A DNA stretch of 64,000 nucleotides from Antedon mediterranea (lineage: Eukaryota; Echinodermata; Crinoidea; Comatulida; Antedonidae). This document shows, piece by piece, positions 47,793 through 61,200 of this stretch. The notes under the pieces were generated by a model that did no database searches, was not told where the DNA came from, and saw only the letters and a program-made list of their open reading frames with translations. Made by a program: the position numbers and the translations under genes. Position 1 is the stretch's first letter. Every line of letters begins with the position of its first letter. The stretch spans positions 30,562,501 to 30,626,500 of the forward strand of contig NC_092672.1 of NCBI RefSeq assembly GCF_964355755.1, given 5' to 3'.

Positions 47793-48750
47793 TAGTAAAT
47801 CGCGGACAGGCGGAGCCGAAATTCGTAAACATTTGTGAACAAAATGTACTACCAAACCGTGCCCATGAATACACAATTTCTGACGTGCTTGAAACGCCTT
47901 TTTGAAATGTAAAGTGGATTCACCATGGTGTAAAACTACTCTTTGGAAAAGTTAAACTTATTGATAAGCATTGTCTGTATAGAATTGCGTGACTTGTGTA
48001 CGAATAGTTATATAATGTTTTTTTCTAAAGGCTTAGGAATCTTGTATTGTCACAATGCACAGTAAAAGCCCCCTTGTACAAATTCCTTTCAATGGTTGGT
48101 ACTCAATAAAACTTGTTGATATAGTAGTTTTATCATACGTATTAAAATAATAATTAACGAATAAGCTATGCCTAGATTAACCTTACTTTGGAGTCAATTT
48201 ACATTTGCAGGAACAAATTTAATTTGATAATCAGCTTTAAAATATAGGAAATTCAAAAAGTTAACTTATCAAAGATAAACTAATTATACCATCTTTCTTC
48301 TTTTACTTTTGCAGTTTTCAATGAATATTTAAACTATCAAGAATCTTTATTTGCCTATTATTTTATTAATATAATAATTTCTAATTCAGTACGTAATACT
48401 ACTAATTTCAACTGCAACCTAAATTCTCCTAACGCATCTCACATGCCACATAACACTCAATCGCCTTACCGCAATAAAACAGTTTACAGTCAATGCCATG
48501 GATAATAACAAGTACGACACAACATATAAACGCCTGACCGGTTCTTCATGTTTGTAATTTTGAGATTTTGTAATCTGTAACATGGTGCAGGGGCGGACCC
48601 AAGGGTGTTGGCCTAGAGGCCCGGGCAACACCCTTAATTAATACTAGATGTTGTTTCTGCCACTAAATTAAAATTGAGTCCAATTTCATCGTATACAATA
48701 TCCATATTTATACGTTATAAAAGTCCGGTCTGGAAGAGAATATTTGTACA
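47793..48750 (+). repeat. Direct repeat, copy 2 (uninterrupted)
   Basis: Matches 1-282 joined to 2494-3182 and so preserves the pre-insertion state of the element at 283-2493. The single AGTAAAAGC lies at about 48061-48069. Confidence 0.85.
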
Positions 48751-48948
48751 GCAGTCACCAATAGGCCTACTATTTCGCGCACAGATAAGTGTAGATCAAT
48801 TTTTGAGCATGCGCAGAATGAATTTCTGATTGACTAGTTGCTTGTGGTGCGCTCGTCATGAGAGCAGGGAGATGTATCTCTCTCCTGATGAGAGGTACGA
48901 AAGGAGGCCAACACACACTGTGTTTGGGAAAAACCCGTCATATGGGTT

Positions 48949-49838
48949 GTACAGGCAGGAATTACGAATCACGAAAACAAGTTACTTGAATCAAACTTTA
49001 TTCATAGAAACAGGTTGCTATAATAAAAGGTATTATTATATTAGCAAAACGAATAACAAAGTACTGTAATATTGGTTTAAAGTTACAAAAATGTGATTAT
49101 AATTATCCTTTAATATAAGAGATCCTTTATTGTATATAATGCTACTACTATTTTGTTTAATTAATACAAAGCTTATGTTTTACCTCCTGCCTTCTATAGG
49201 TATCCAACACAGTCACAACACAACTGTGAGGCAAATTACCTCAAATGAGAATGGTATCGACCAACCAAACTGTAACCTAAAGTAAACACACAAATGACAC
49301 AATCAGAAAACTAATCACATAAAGTTCAGGCATAGTGATAAATACTGCGAATAATACAAGTTCGCCAAAAATAAGTGTTGTAATATTAATGATCTAAAAT
49401 CTGTTTGCTACTTTAATCTCAGGTTATACGGTAGTTTAATAGAACTAAATAAACTAGATATTGTACATAAATATCACGGTTGATATCGATAATTATATAA
49501 AATTACAATCTTTCGTCCTAAGATTGACGGCCACATGAATATTCATTAGGTACAAGTCAGGACATTACGCAAGCGACCACGCTCGCATCACTACAACAAT
49601 TATACACATGTGATGAGTGAAAGTTCCTATCCACTAGCCTAACAATGCTTAGGTAATACTTCAGACTTATACAAGCAAGTCACAAGTTTATATTAAACTC
49701 ACCAATATCCAAACATTAGTCATTAATAACTTTAAAAACTAATTTTTTATCAATTTTCTTCGGACAAATCCGAACACGGTGTGCAGTTTCAACTTTAGAG
49801 GGCACACTTTACAAAGTCAATATGTCTGGGACAAAACA
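48949..49838 (-). repeat. Probable 3' LTR of the BEL/Pao element
   Basis: On the minus strand a purine-rich AAGAGGGCCGGGA is followed at 49838 by TGTTTTGTCCC, the usual polypurine tract and TG start of an LTR. A polyadenylation-like AATAAAG lies near 49000 and a terminal TGTACA at 48949-48954 would close the LTR. The matching 5' LTR is missing, so the far boundary is a guess. Confidence 0.5.
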
Positions 49839-49955
49839 TCCCGGCCCTCTTAATGCGAGTAAAACAATGAGCATTAACAAATAAAATTCAACATAACTAA
49901 GTATCATAAATGTAAATATAATTACTTGAGATAAGTAAGTTAGGAGATACCCTAA

Positions 49956-52900
49956 CTAGTCACTGGCTTCTAAAATAAGAATAAGCTTAGCGATAGGTCT
50001 AACTAATGTAGACGACTTTGTCCTCAGTTGGACCGACCTTTTTACTACATTCTTATCATCCTTGTGGACTGATTCTACTCTGGCCATTGACCAACTACCC
50101 CTGGGGGAGTTTTCCATTATCAAAACAACATCACCGACAGCAATATTCCTCTTACATTGTATCCAACGCTGCCTTTCTTGAAGTGTGGTAAGATACTCGT
50201 TCGCCCACCTCTTCCAAAAAAGATTGGTAAGATACTGGACTTGTCTCCAACCCTTTACTACATCTTCCTTTGTAAATGATCCCGGTGCTGTCAGTTCAAC
50301 TCCTGCACCTATCAAAAGGTGGTTGGGTGTGAGCGGTTCTAAGTCCTTGAGGTTGTTGTCTGAATTTGCCGTTAGCGGCCTACTTTTCTACTGTTCATGA
50401 TGTATTCCGCTTCGCAAAACAATGTGGACAAACCTTCGTCGTTCAATTTCAATGGTTGTTCTTTAAGAATTCAGTATATTGCTTTCCTGCTTGAGCGGAT
50501 CATCCGCTCCCAAATTCCTCCATAATGAGATGCAGCAGGTGGATTAAATTGCCAATTTATTCCCTTCTTTAGCATATTTCTTTGGATCTTGTCTACATCA
50601 AGTTCTTTAAGGGACTTCTGCAATTCCCTTTGTGCTCCAACTATATTAGTTCCGTTATCGGACCTTATTGTATGAGCGGGTCTTCTTCGAGAGATGAACC
50701 GTCTAATTGCATGGATACATGAGTTTATTGTCAGTGAACATGCAACTTCTAAATGCACAGCCCTAGTCTTGAGGCAAGTAAATATGACACCGTAACGTTG
50801 CTGTGTCGCTCGATCTCGCTTTATTTCAACAAAGGGACCAAAATAGTCCATTCCCGTGCAGCAAAAGGGACGTTCACCTACAGTGATTCGTTGCTCGGGT
50901 AGATCAGCCATCTTTTGACTCTCTGCTTTCCGATGATACTTTCTACATGTAACACACTTTGAAACGAGTCGTCTTGCTGCCGACGGCAGGTTTGGTATCC
51001 AATACCTCTTTCTTACAGCACAAACTAGATGATTTCTACCACAGTGACCATAAATCTGATGTGCCTCAGTCATTATAAGGGTTGCAATATGGTGATTTCT
51101 AGGTACAATACTGGGTGCTTTATAGTGCTCGGTTGATTCGACCGTTGCAGGCGACCTCCAACTCGTAATACTCCTTCATCGATAAATGGATCTAGTCTAC
51201 CAATATTACTATATTTCTTCAACTGTTTATTTTCCTTAATAGAAGTTATTTCATCAAGGTAGCTTCTACTTTGGACATGTTTCATTATCTCAATTTCAGC
51301 ATTCTTTAACTCATTTAGGGAAATAGCAGTCTTCTTCACTTCACGCTGTACAAGTGCCTTTTTTTATTCTAAGTAACCATGCTATCGCACGTTTCAATCT
51401 ATAATACGACGAATAATGTTGTATTAGAAGTTCAATAGAATCTGGTTGCTCAAGTGTAACACAGGTGGCTTCTTAAACTTCAGGATCACTTTCATCAAGG
51501 TTGCTGCTACGAAATGGCTTAGGCCAGCTATCAATTCCCTTCAAAAGAAACTCCGGCCCCCCTAACCATTTTTTTACTTGTTCATTGTCCTTCAGGTTAA
51601 GGCCTCGAGACGCTATATCTGCCCCGGGTTTAGCTTCCCTCCAACATGCCTCCACTGCTTTGGACTTGAGCCGTTATGGATAATGCTGATTCTGTTCGCT
51701 ACAAATGTGCTGAACCGCGTTTGTTCATTATTTATGTAGTTCAGCACCAGGACACTATCAGTCCAATAAAAGATTTTAGTTAATTTTATTTCCATTTCTC
51801 TGGTTAATAAATCAACGCTTTTTACAGCTAGCATAGCGGCAGTCAACTCTAGTAGAGGGATGGTCTTTTTCTTCAAAGGTGTGACACGTGATCTGCTATA
51901 AAGTATGTTGCATCTCACATTATCCACTCCTGTCCTTTCATATGCAACCACTCCATATCACTTCACATCTGCAAAGATGTGCAATTTACACTCGTCACCA
52001 TAGCCGATGATGCCAAGCCATCTTGGTATTTCGATAGCTCCAATCAGTGATAAGTTGCCCAACCATTGCTTTCATCGCTTCAGCAAGTCATCTGGTATCG
52101 GGTCATCCCATCCGTTCACTCTTTTGATAGATTCTTGTAGTACAAGCCTCGCCGGAAGAATAACTGGGGCCACCAGACCCATCGGATCAAATACCGAGCT
52201 TAGAGTTGCCAGGAATCCCCTTTTTGTTAGTGGATACTCTCTGACAAGCGGGCTGAAACCAAGAATGTCTCCTTCTGGACTCCAATTTACACCCAAGGCC
52301 CGTTCGAGTGGTAACCCATCTTCCTTAAAATTCAAACTTTGAAGTTCCTTTGATCTACGTTCCTTCGGAATAGATTCGATAACTTGTTTGTCACTGCTTG
52401 ACCATTTTGTCAAATTAAATCCACCCTTAGCACACAGTTCAGTTACATCTTTTATCAAGCGAATGGCTTCTTTGGTGCTTCTGACACTCTTCAACAGGTC
52501 GTCGATCAACATAGAAGTTATTCTGTATCGTCTTGACAGCTTCAGAATTTCTGCTATTTTCACCGTCTTCTGCAGTTTGCTTCAGCGCTGAATTGGCACA
52601 TGCACGGGATGATGCCACTCCAAATAGGTGCACTTTCATTCTAAACTCTTCTGGTTCTTTCTCAAGATTTCCACCAGTAAACCACAAAAATCGAAGATAG
52701 TGCCTATCCTTCTCGGGAACGCGCACCTGGTAAAACATAGCTTCAACATCTGCCATCAGAGCAACTTTACATTCCCTGAAACGTAACAACACTCCTAAGA
52801 GACTGTTCGTAAGAGTTGGACCTGGTATTAATACATCGTTTAGTGCAATTCCTTGAGATCTAGCAGCGCAGTCGAAGACGACCCTTAGCTTTGGTTTGTG

Positions 52901-52963
52901 TGGATTAAAGACGCCATGATGGGGAATGTACCATTTTGACTGTGCCCAACACACACCTGGCAT
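49956..52963 (-). pseudogene. BEL/Pao LTR retrotransposon pol, broken
   Basis: Minus-strand frames in order: reverse transcriptase (52963-52072) with [22 protein letters not shown]; RNase H (51951-51613) with LLELTAA and the WTDSVLVL aspartate; a linker with ADIASRG; integrase (51339-50471) with the H-x4-H and C-x2-C zinc site, aspartates in GMDYFGPF and RSDNGTN and glutamate in GGIWER; and the integrase C-terminal domain (50315-49956) with W-x-x-V-x-x-L-x-x-x-FWKRW and GDVV. At least five frameshifts or stops separate these, including a short insertion at the catalytic YVDD. Gag and protease are missing; the element is cut near 52975, before a C19 run. It cannot encode a working polyprotein. 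Confidence 0.9.
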
Positions 52964-53020
52964 GTTTCAGTCCATCACGTCTCCTTGTGTTTTCGAGGAA
53001 ATAATGACCCCCAACACACA

Positions 53021-53047
53021 CCCCCCCCCCCCCCCCCCCACCCGGGG
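53021..53047 (+). repeat. Poly-C run
   Basis: Nineteen consecutive C (53021-53039), then ACCCGGGGGTGG. It lies at the broken end of the BEL/Pao element and may mark an assembly-difficult spot. Confidence 0.9.
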
Positions 53048-54047
53048 GTGGAGGCTGCAGGATACAGTCCAACAGTATAAAACAAGAAATAAGGCCATGG
53101 CCTAACTTGGCTGGGAGTCATTGGACAACTAGGTCTACTTGACCTGGCTGGGCTAGCTAAAGTAGGTAGGGGATAGCCTAGCTAGGCCTAAAAAATTGGA
53201 CAGAAAATGTGTAGTTATTTACATGTATTTGAAAAATACAGTACAAATATAACAAAATATAGCAAAATAGTCATCAAAATATTGATAATAAAATACAATC
53301 ATTTTAAAGTTAATATTGTCCCTTAAAAAGGGTTATTTCATTGTCAATTGGTTGTGTTTACAAAGGGCTGCCACACACGCTATGGCTATACCATATTCTT
53401 TGGCTATACTAGAAGAGCAGCAGCTGGAAAGATGACAGCACATGTTTTTCCACTGTATTTTAGTAACCAAAATGGTTTACATTTTTCGGGGAAAAGAATC
53501 ATCAAAGACAGAAGTGAAGAATCTCTTTCTCTAATTATTACACATTATTTAGGCCTACTATTAAATATTGTTTTTTTATTAACTATATTTTTTTACATAA
53601 AAATTGATTTGTTTAAAAAAAGAAACCATTTGGTTTAGCGACGTTAATTGCTGGTTTGAGGAACGCGATCGCGCAGGCGATCCGTAAAAATGATGGACTG
53701 ATCGCTTTCGGAAATTCCCTTTTATTGTGTAAAAAAAGGTGATGGTCAGAAAGAGGAGACCTACGCAAGAAGGATCAATTGATTAAGCAAGGAGTTTTTA
53801 ATTAGAAGTCCCTATGTAAGCAGGCCTAGAATAACCATACAAGCCCGTAGCCAGGATTTTTACAGGGGGGTTGTTTTTTACCAAAAAGGCCCGTCTTATG
53901 GGAATTACCTCCGGTGTACCAGCGTATATGATTTAATATCAAACGATCAAAACACCAATGATATTAGTCACCAGCCACAAGAGCACCCCCTCTCCTAAGA
54001 GGCCTCATCATGGTTGTGGGGCTGAGGTAAGAACAATTGGAAAAGAT
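53048..54047. other. Non-coding spacer with GGCCTA motifs
   Basis: No gene supported. Several CTAGGCCTA motifs lie at 53130-53190 and later. The frame at 53348-53638 has no recognisable domain. Confidence 0.45.
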
Positions 54048-54950
54048 AGAGCGCTACAGGGGCGTTCGCAGACTCGCATGACTGTTTTAAGAAGGCCTAG
54101 GTTGCCCAAAGACTCCAGTGCTGTAGACAATGAGTATTTGAGCAAGAAAATTGTTAAATGACACCCGTACATGGTACTCTCGCACGTAAAATTCATAATA
54201 AATTGCACCTCTAGTTCGACGGAAATGTCACTCACTCTATAGTTCACTAGCAAACAGAGGATCGTAGCATAATGCTATTCGACCGGTAATAAAACATACG
54301 TCACGGGGAAGTTCCCGATGAAGGTACTTCTGGTACGGTACTACATCTAATAACTGTAATTATTGTAAATTTATTAGCAATTAATAATTTTAAAAAGTTA
54401 TACAAAAAATATGAAGCTGCTGCTATAAATATATTGCGCAAAACGTTAAATTGTGTTATTTTCAATTAAATGCTAAATAAAGTCAGATGTTAAAACCTCA
54501 ATTTCAAAAATTTATTTATTATTTATCCACTATAAACTTTAAAAAAGTGTTGTTTAAACCACACTCCAAAATAAAACAAAGAAAATTATGATATGACATT
54601 TGCAGAAGGAAGCAAACTTTGCTCTGCTACCGGTATAACACGGTTCAAATTTTGGAACTTCCATAAATTACTACGGAAATTCGGCCTAATATTTTTTGTT
54701 TTGTTTTTGACGTTATCAAATTTTTATTTTCTTTTAAATTCTGTTATTTATTTGTTAATTTTGTAGCTTAAGTTAGTTAAGATAAAATGTACCAAGCTTG
54801 ATTAGCTTCGGCTATACCTTGGCTACCTTTTGTATTAAATTGTTTTTTTGTTTGATACAATAAAGAAGAAGAAGAAATAGGGTACTACACGCATCGGAAA
54901 AAAACTATACGCACAATTATGATTTGGCCTAAAAATTGGCCTTAGATTAT
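54048..54950. repeat. Dispersed repeat family, copy B
   Basis: Matches 36020-36690. Relative to that copy it has a ~100-bp extra stretch near 54210-54300 and an inserted LINE tail at 54693-54877. Confidence 0.75.
54693..54877 (+). mobile_element. LINE 3' tail insertion
   Basis: A T-rich segment ending TTGTTTGATACAATAAAGAAGAAGAAGAA, inserted where the related repeat near 36590 has about 45 other bases. The AATAAAG and (GAA)n tail are typical of a truncated non-LTR retrotransposon 3' end. It has no coding part. Confidence 0.6.
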
Positions 54951-55330
54951 AGAAAACCCCCGGCAAAACGCAATAATTATTGACAAATCGAGTATCATAC
55001 CCGATGTCATCTTAGTACAACTACTACTTACAATTTGTATTTACGGTATAACATATTATAGTAGTATAGAAGTATATATATTGAACAAATACACATACCT
55101 ATAGATTAAATTGACATGTATACGATATAAAATAATGCAAATATAGAAAGATATATATGTTAAACAAATACCAATACATACAGATTATATTGACATGCTA
55201 CATGTATTTGAACTATTGTCATCTTAAAAAGGTATACTGTATGTGATGCTTATAAACAGATTTTACGTTGATATGCAGGATTTGTGTCCATTATGATAAG
55301 GTAAGAAAGAAAAAGGAATCGATAAAATAA
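54951..55330. other. Non-coding spacer, probable LINE 3' flank
   Basis: No gene. Two related stretches with ATATATTGAACAAATACACATACCTATAGAT and ATATGTTAAACAAATACCAATACATACAGAT-like sequence form a degenerate ~100-bp duplication. The 3' untranslated part of the LINE may begin in here. Confidence 0.4.
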
Positions 55331-55899
55331 TTAAATTATTAACATCAAGTCTTTAGATAGTTTTAATAATTTATCTTTTAGGTTATTCGTCCATTTCTTC
55401 TGAGCCTTATGTAAATTATTCATAAATTCATTTGTTAATAAATGCTTTAATTCATAGTAAAATAATCTCCAAATTATATTTGATTCCTGATTTTGTTTCT
55501 TTTCTTTTCTTATTACTAAACACGATTTATAGATGCAAAAAGTAAATATTGAAATAAGTTCATTTACAGTTTTCGTTTCCGATCCTTTAACAATATTACG
55601 CCAGGTTATATCAATCTTTTGTACAAAACAGTTTGAGATCAAAAATTTAAATACAATCCATATGGGTTTAATCTTATTACATGAAAATAACAAATGTTTT
55701 TCATTTTCAATTTCACTATTACATCTTTCACATATGTCATTTATTGAAAGTTTCCAAATTTTTAACTTACTTTTACACGCAAGAATACGATGTAGTAGTT
55801 TGAAATTGAATTGCGCGACTTTTGTGATATGTGTCATAGAAAACACCTTGTTATACCATACGGTATCCAGGGATGTCACCAGCTTTTTGGAGTGCCGGT

Positions 55900-55953
55900 C
55901 GCTAAAATAAAGACAAACCCCCCGGGGGGGGGGGTTTGTCGTTATTTTAGCGA
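55900..55953. repeat. Hairpin with C6G10 core
   Basis: GCTAAAATAAAGACAAACCCCCC pairs with GGGGGGGGGGTTTGTCGTTATTTTAGC, near the left end of the hAT-like element. Confidence 0.85.
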
Positions 55954-56215
55954 AACATAAAGAATTTTGAAAATAAATAACAACAAATTGCGTCAGGTCT
56001 AGGCCTAACCTTGTACCACCGGGGAGTCGCCGTTATTATTCGCGAAAACAAAAAAACGCTTACGAAATGAATAGCAATAGATCGCGTCAGGCTTAGGCCT
56101 AGCCTTGTAGACACTACGACCACTAGGCCTAGCCAATGCTTAGATAGAGGCCCCAAAATCTGAATTCCACAAAAACAGGCGCTTCCTTATTTAGGCCTAA
56201 TCCCTAATCAAATAC

Positions 56216-58250
56216 GAGTGTTGACAAAGTGCGAGGCACGCGAGGCATGCCAAATATTTGTGCGAGGCATCATTTTATCATTTCCAAAAGTGCGAGGCAT
56301 GCGAGGCATATAGTTTACAATTTCAAAAAGGTGCGAGGCATATCTTAACGTGCTATTATGCTATATTATAGGCCTAATAATCAATCGATACAAGCGTATC
56401 TAAATAGATTCGTGTATACACTCATCATGTTGTTTATTTTTATGTAACGATTGTTTTTTCATTCAATTTTACTTTTACAAAAGTGCCCAAACTACGGTTC
56501 AAAAATCTGAACGACAGTCTTAAACTTTCGATAAACAATAATTGTTATAGCGACACACTCATCAAATGACTGCAATGTTTGTTGGCATTTCGAGCGTGTT
56601 CACTCACATGTCTCTCGAACATAGCAGAGTGAAAATAATATTTTGTCACACCCCTGCGCCTAGATCCGGTAAACCCGAGAGATGGAAAATCCCTCTTTAC
56701 TATTTAGCAGGTAGCGGAATGATTCAGCCCTCAGCTCAGAGGATTGTGGTGCATTCCCCTCCTATAGCACGTGGTTTCAGCAGCAACGCACAGACTTCTC
56801 TCTGAGCGGCGTGCCAAAGACACTTTTGACATTCCATTCTTAAGGAACAACACGTGTACCTCTCTCGCAAATAAGGTGAACAGCGATTGCCAGGACAAGT
56901 TCAATAACTGGCGGTGAATAAAAGGTAACTGATATGGCGATCGAATAACATGCCGCAAAGAAAAAAAATTGCGACAGAATTCTGGAGCGTGTGTGAAAAA
57001 AGACTTACGTCCGACAATTGTAATACTAGGCCTAAAATTAAACTTTAGCTAATATGCTTAGCCCTAACCTAGATAAGAGGCCTATGTAGACAATAATTTA
57101 ATCAATTTTGATATAATAATAATTGGTGTAATATTTAATAATGATACACTATTCCTGTTTTAGTAAGCTAGGTATATTACGAACGATTTTTATTTATTGT
57201 TGTCCATGTACGTACTAATAAACCTGGCGCTAGTTTCCTTCGCTTGTATTTTTACTCCAAATTTGATAACTAACTTCGTGTGAATACCACACCTTAGAAG
57301 TATACCTCATGAGTACTTTAATGAAAGAATCACATAAAAAGTAACAAATAAATCCTTAAATTAATGATTTTACAGGCGTGTTTCTCGCACACTGTTCGCG
57401 AATTTCACTTATTCAATGTTCAATATTTTTGTTTCTATGGAGCGCCAAAAGAGCAACTATAATAGAGGACTAAAACTTAGTAGAATGCGTCAATTTCTCA
57501 TGCATTTATTGGTGAAAAACACGTTTTATTTCAATATATTTGTTAATTTGTCAATAAAAATGCTGTAATATGTTACTGCTGATACTGTTCTATTTTCAAA
57601 GAATAATAATCGATCCTAAATCAACATCACTACCTAGTCTAGACCTAGGACATCCTACTAAGGATATTATGATGAATTTTTCTATTTTATTCTTTAAAAG
57701 GTTACCGAAACCGTGTACATTATCAACAGTACACCGGTGAACAGTAACATTTTTCCTTACTGACAGTGACAAAATCTATTGAAATTGTACTTGATTTTCA
57801 CCAAATAATGCGTTAAATATAAATGGATTCCACAGAGTTTTTAGCCCTCTAATTAATTTTGCTCTTTTGGCGTTCCATAGAAACCAAAATATTGAACATT
57901 GAGTGTGCGAAATGCGAGAAAAACAACGTCTGTAAAATCACCAATTTAATGGATTTATTGTTACTTTTATGTGATTTTTCTTCATTAAAGTAGGCCTACT
58001 AATTCTGCTGTGGTATTCAGGATAAAGTTGGTTAAAATACAAGGCAGGTGCAAAAGGAAACTAGCCTAGCGGGCCTAGGCCTAGGCTACTTCAATTTCGG
58101 TGATTTCCTGCCTTGCAATTTTGAGAAATGATAAAATGATGCCTCGCATTTTTTGATGATGGTAAAACGATGCCTCGCATAAATTTCTGACTTGCCTCGC
58201 ATGCCTTCCCTGCCTCGCGTGCCTCGCTGCCTCGCACTTTGTTACTACCC
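56216..58250. mobile_element. Mutator-like foldback element, copy 3, with 9-bp TSD
   Basis: Same family as 6606-8519. The flanks carry a perfect 9-bp duplication ATCAAATAC (56207-56215 and 58251-58259), which fixes both ends. The right 735 bp (57517-58250) match copies 1 and 2 almost exactly; the left half is different and lacks the GTCACGAAAGC foldback termini. Terminal TGCGAGGCA clusters are in opposite orientation at the two ends. It has no transposase. Confidence 0.85.
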
Positions 58251-61200
58251 ATCAAATACTGTAGATAAATTATTAGCCTAGACCTTACTACTTGTTGCTC
58301 GATATAATGTTCGTGTTCTTTTGCGCGAGAGTTTTTTAGCGAATTCCGGATTTTTTGTTTCACAACTGTGCGGCAAGCATGTAGTGCATGGCCGGCAAGA
58401 ACAGACACGTGTTTATGGGTTAACTGAAGTTCAGCAACCTGAAGTTATCCCAGGGACGTGTAATTATTGTACCATGCTCGGCGATCATAAACGAACGAAC
58501 TTACCCGGTCTCACTGAACCATGCGCATGTTTTTTTATTTTTTTTAATATGTTCGTAGAGTACAAAAATGTAAAACTAGTAACATAATATAATTAAAGCA
58601 GGGTGACAAAACATTCAGCAATTAAAAATGATTTTGTTTAGGTCTATGTAGTTGTACATTTTTAATTACTGCGTACTTGTTTGTATTTTTAATCTGTGCA
58701 AAATAAAACGCTTGAATGGTCGCTATGTGAACTTTAAACTTGTACACTGTGCTGTGTAGCACGTTGTTCGCCATGACTCACAAGCTGTAACAATGAATAC
58801 CAGGGCAGAGTAGGCCTGGTATTGTAGGCCTGGTATTGTGTTACAAATAAAGTAACGTACGTAACCACGGAAACATTTGCTGTAGTCCTTTGTCTTATCT
58901 ATATGAGGCTAGCTTGTCTGTTATTAACGATGTGCTAGGTAAAATGTTTTAGTACGAATTTTAGTTAGGCCTAGGCCTAATATAAATATCGTAATGATTA
59001 ATAAATAATAGTGGTGGTCGGCAGCCTGTAAATCCTGGTCGGAAATGTTGAGTGCTGGTCGGGGCCGACCAGCGCCGACCAGCGTGGTGACATCCCTGAG
59101 TATCCCATGCAAAAGTGTAATTTTGAAATTCTATCTCCCATTTTTCTTGTGCTATAGGAGTTGATATTATATTTTCTACAAATAAATTATAAAATAGTTT
59201 TGCATTAAGTTGTTTTGTATGAAGCCAAAAGCAATCGGTGTTTGTTTGATTGTTTACATGTTCACCATTCAAAATAATTTCCTTCCATGATTGTGGTATA
59301 GCATTCATTAGCCCTATATATTCAATTAATCCATTTTGTTTCTGTGATAGTAATGGTAACACTTCATTCATTGGTAATAATATATTCTCCTTAATTATGT
59401 CATTCATTGTTCTAAAGCCTGCATCAAGCCAAACTTTGAAATAGATTGACTTTCCATTTAACTGTATACATTTATTTTCCCACAATTGTTGGTTTTTAAC
59501 GTCTTCAATGTTTTGTGGGTCAGACCAGTTCAAGTTGTTAATATTAACTATAGCAATTATCATTTCTCTATAGAAAACAGGCAAAAGTTTTAGATCAGAA
59601 TGCTCTTCATTGTTAATTTGAGTGATATTAACAGTATACTTAATAGGGTGCATAAAATAACTCGGTATACATTTCCATTTTCCTGGATCTGGACTAAGGA
59701 GTCGCTTAACCCAGTTTAACTTCAATGCTTTGACTTTTGCATTCAAATTAATCATATTTAAACCACCTTTATCTGTTTTTCTATTGAGTGTGGTTCTTTT
59801 AATCTTTTCTCGTCTACCACTCCACATAAAACTATATATTATCAATTTCCACCTTGGGCAAGATATATTTTGGTACGGTTATAATGCTAGCATTGTATAT
59901 TAGTTTAGATATGGCTAGGGTTTTAATTTTAATAATTTTTCCAAAGAACGTAAGATTTCTTATTTTCCATAATCTTAAGATATTTTCTAAAGAAATAATC
60001 TTATCGTCCCAATTTTTCTTTTCACATAATTTGTTATCGTATCCAACATAAATTCCTAGAAACTTTACAGGTTTCTTTGTCCATGCAATATTACATGGTT
60101 CTGACATATTATGTTTACTCGCACCAATCCACATACCATTTGTTTTTCCTTTGTTCAATCTTAAACCTGATATTCTACAGAATAGCTCAATCTCATGTAA
60201 AAAGCAGATTAACGATTCTTTATCTTTTGTAAAGATGATAGTATCGTCTGCAAGCTGAGCTATCTTAACAGTACATTCTTCATCATTTATTTTTGGCAAT
60301 TCAATTCCTTTACATAGGGGATTGTTCCGTATGTTACAGGCCATCAATTCAACTACCAATATAAATAACAAGGCCGATAAAGGACACCCTTGTCTTATTC
60401 CACGTTCCATATTAATGCTTTCCGACATCCAACCATTATTTACCATTATACTTTCTGTATCAGTATATACTACTTTAATCCATTTAATAAAAGAAGGACC
60501 AAATCCAAATTTTGTTAGCGTTTTTAACATTAAATTTCTGTTTACCGAATCAAACGCTTTTGCAAAATCGAGGAAAATTAAGGCGCCGGGTTTGTTTTTG
60601 ATATTAGTAAAATAAAGTATATCTTCTACAAGTCTTATGTTTTCACCACCAAATCTTCCAGTAATGTAACCTTTTTGATCAGAATATATAATATTTGATA
60701 TTACTTTTTGTAATCTGATTGATAGAACATGAGCTAATATCTTATAATCTACATTAATGAGTGTGATAGGTCGCCAGTTTTATAACTTCTCTCTTTGTCC
60801 ACTTTTGAAAAGTAATTGAATTATACCTCTCCTTTGTGAATTTGAAAGTATGTTGTTGTGATAATTATAGTTCAGAGCTGTACACAGCATTTCTTTTATA
60901 TGGTCCCAAAACTTTCTGTAAAATTCAACACTCAAGCCATCAGATCCTGGGCTTTTATTAAGGTGCATTTTTAAAACAGCATTTGTGCATTCATCAACTG
61001 ATAATAATCCCTCACATTTAGTATAGTCATCAATTGAAAGTTTGCTTACATTTTTGATCTGTGTAAGTACTCATTAATTTTTTTGCATATAGCTGTCTGA
61101 AGAAACTTACTTCTTCCTTTATAATTTCAGATGTGTCTGATGTGTATTTTCCATTACTTTTTAATACTGAAGTAATGTGTTTTCTTTTTGCGTTGGATTT

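Larger units (their letters stand above)
55868..59098. mobile_element. hAT-like element inserted in the LINE
   Basis: CAGGGATGTCACCA at the left end is exactly inverted at the right end (TGGTGACATCCCTG). The flanks GGTATC and AGTATC, extended to eight bases, agree at six of eight, consistent with a decayed 8-bp hAT-type target duplication. The subterminal right end has repeated GGTCGGCGCTGGTCGG motifs. No transposase was seen. The Mutator-like element at 56216-58250 occupies most of the interior. Confidence 0.75.
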
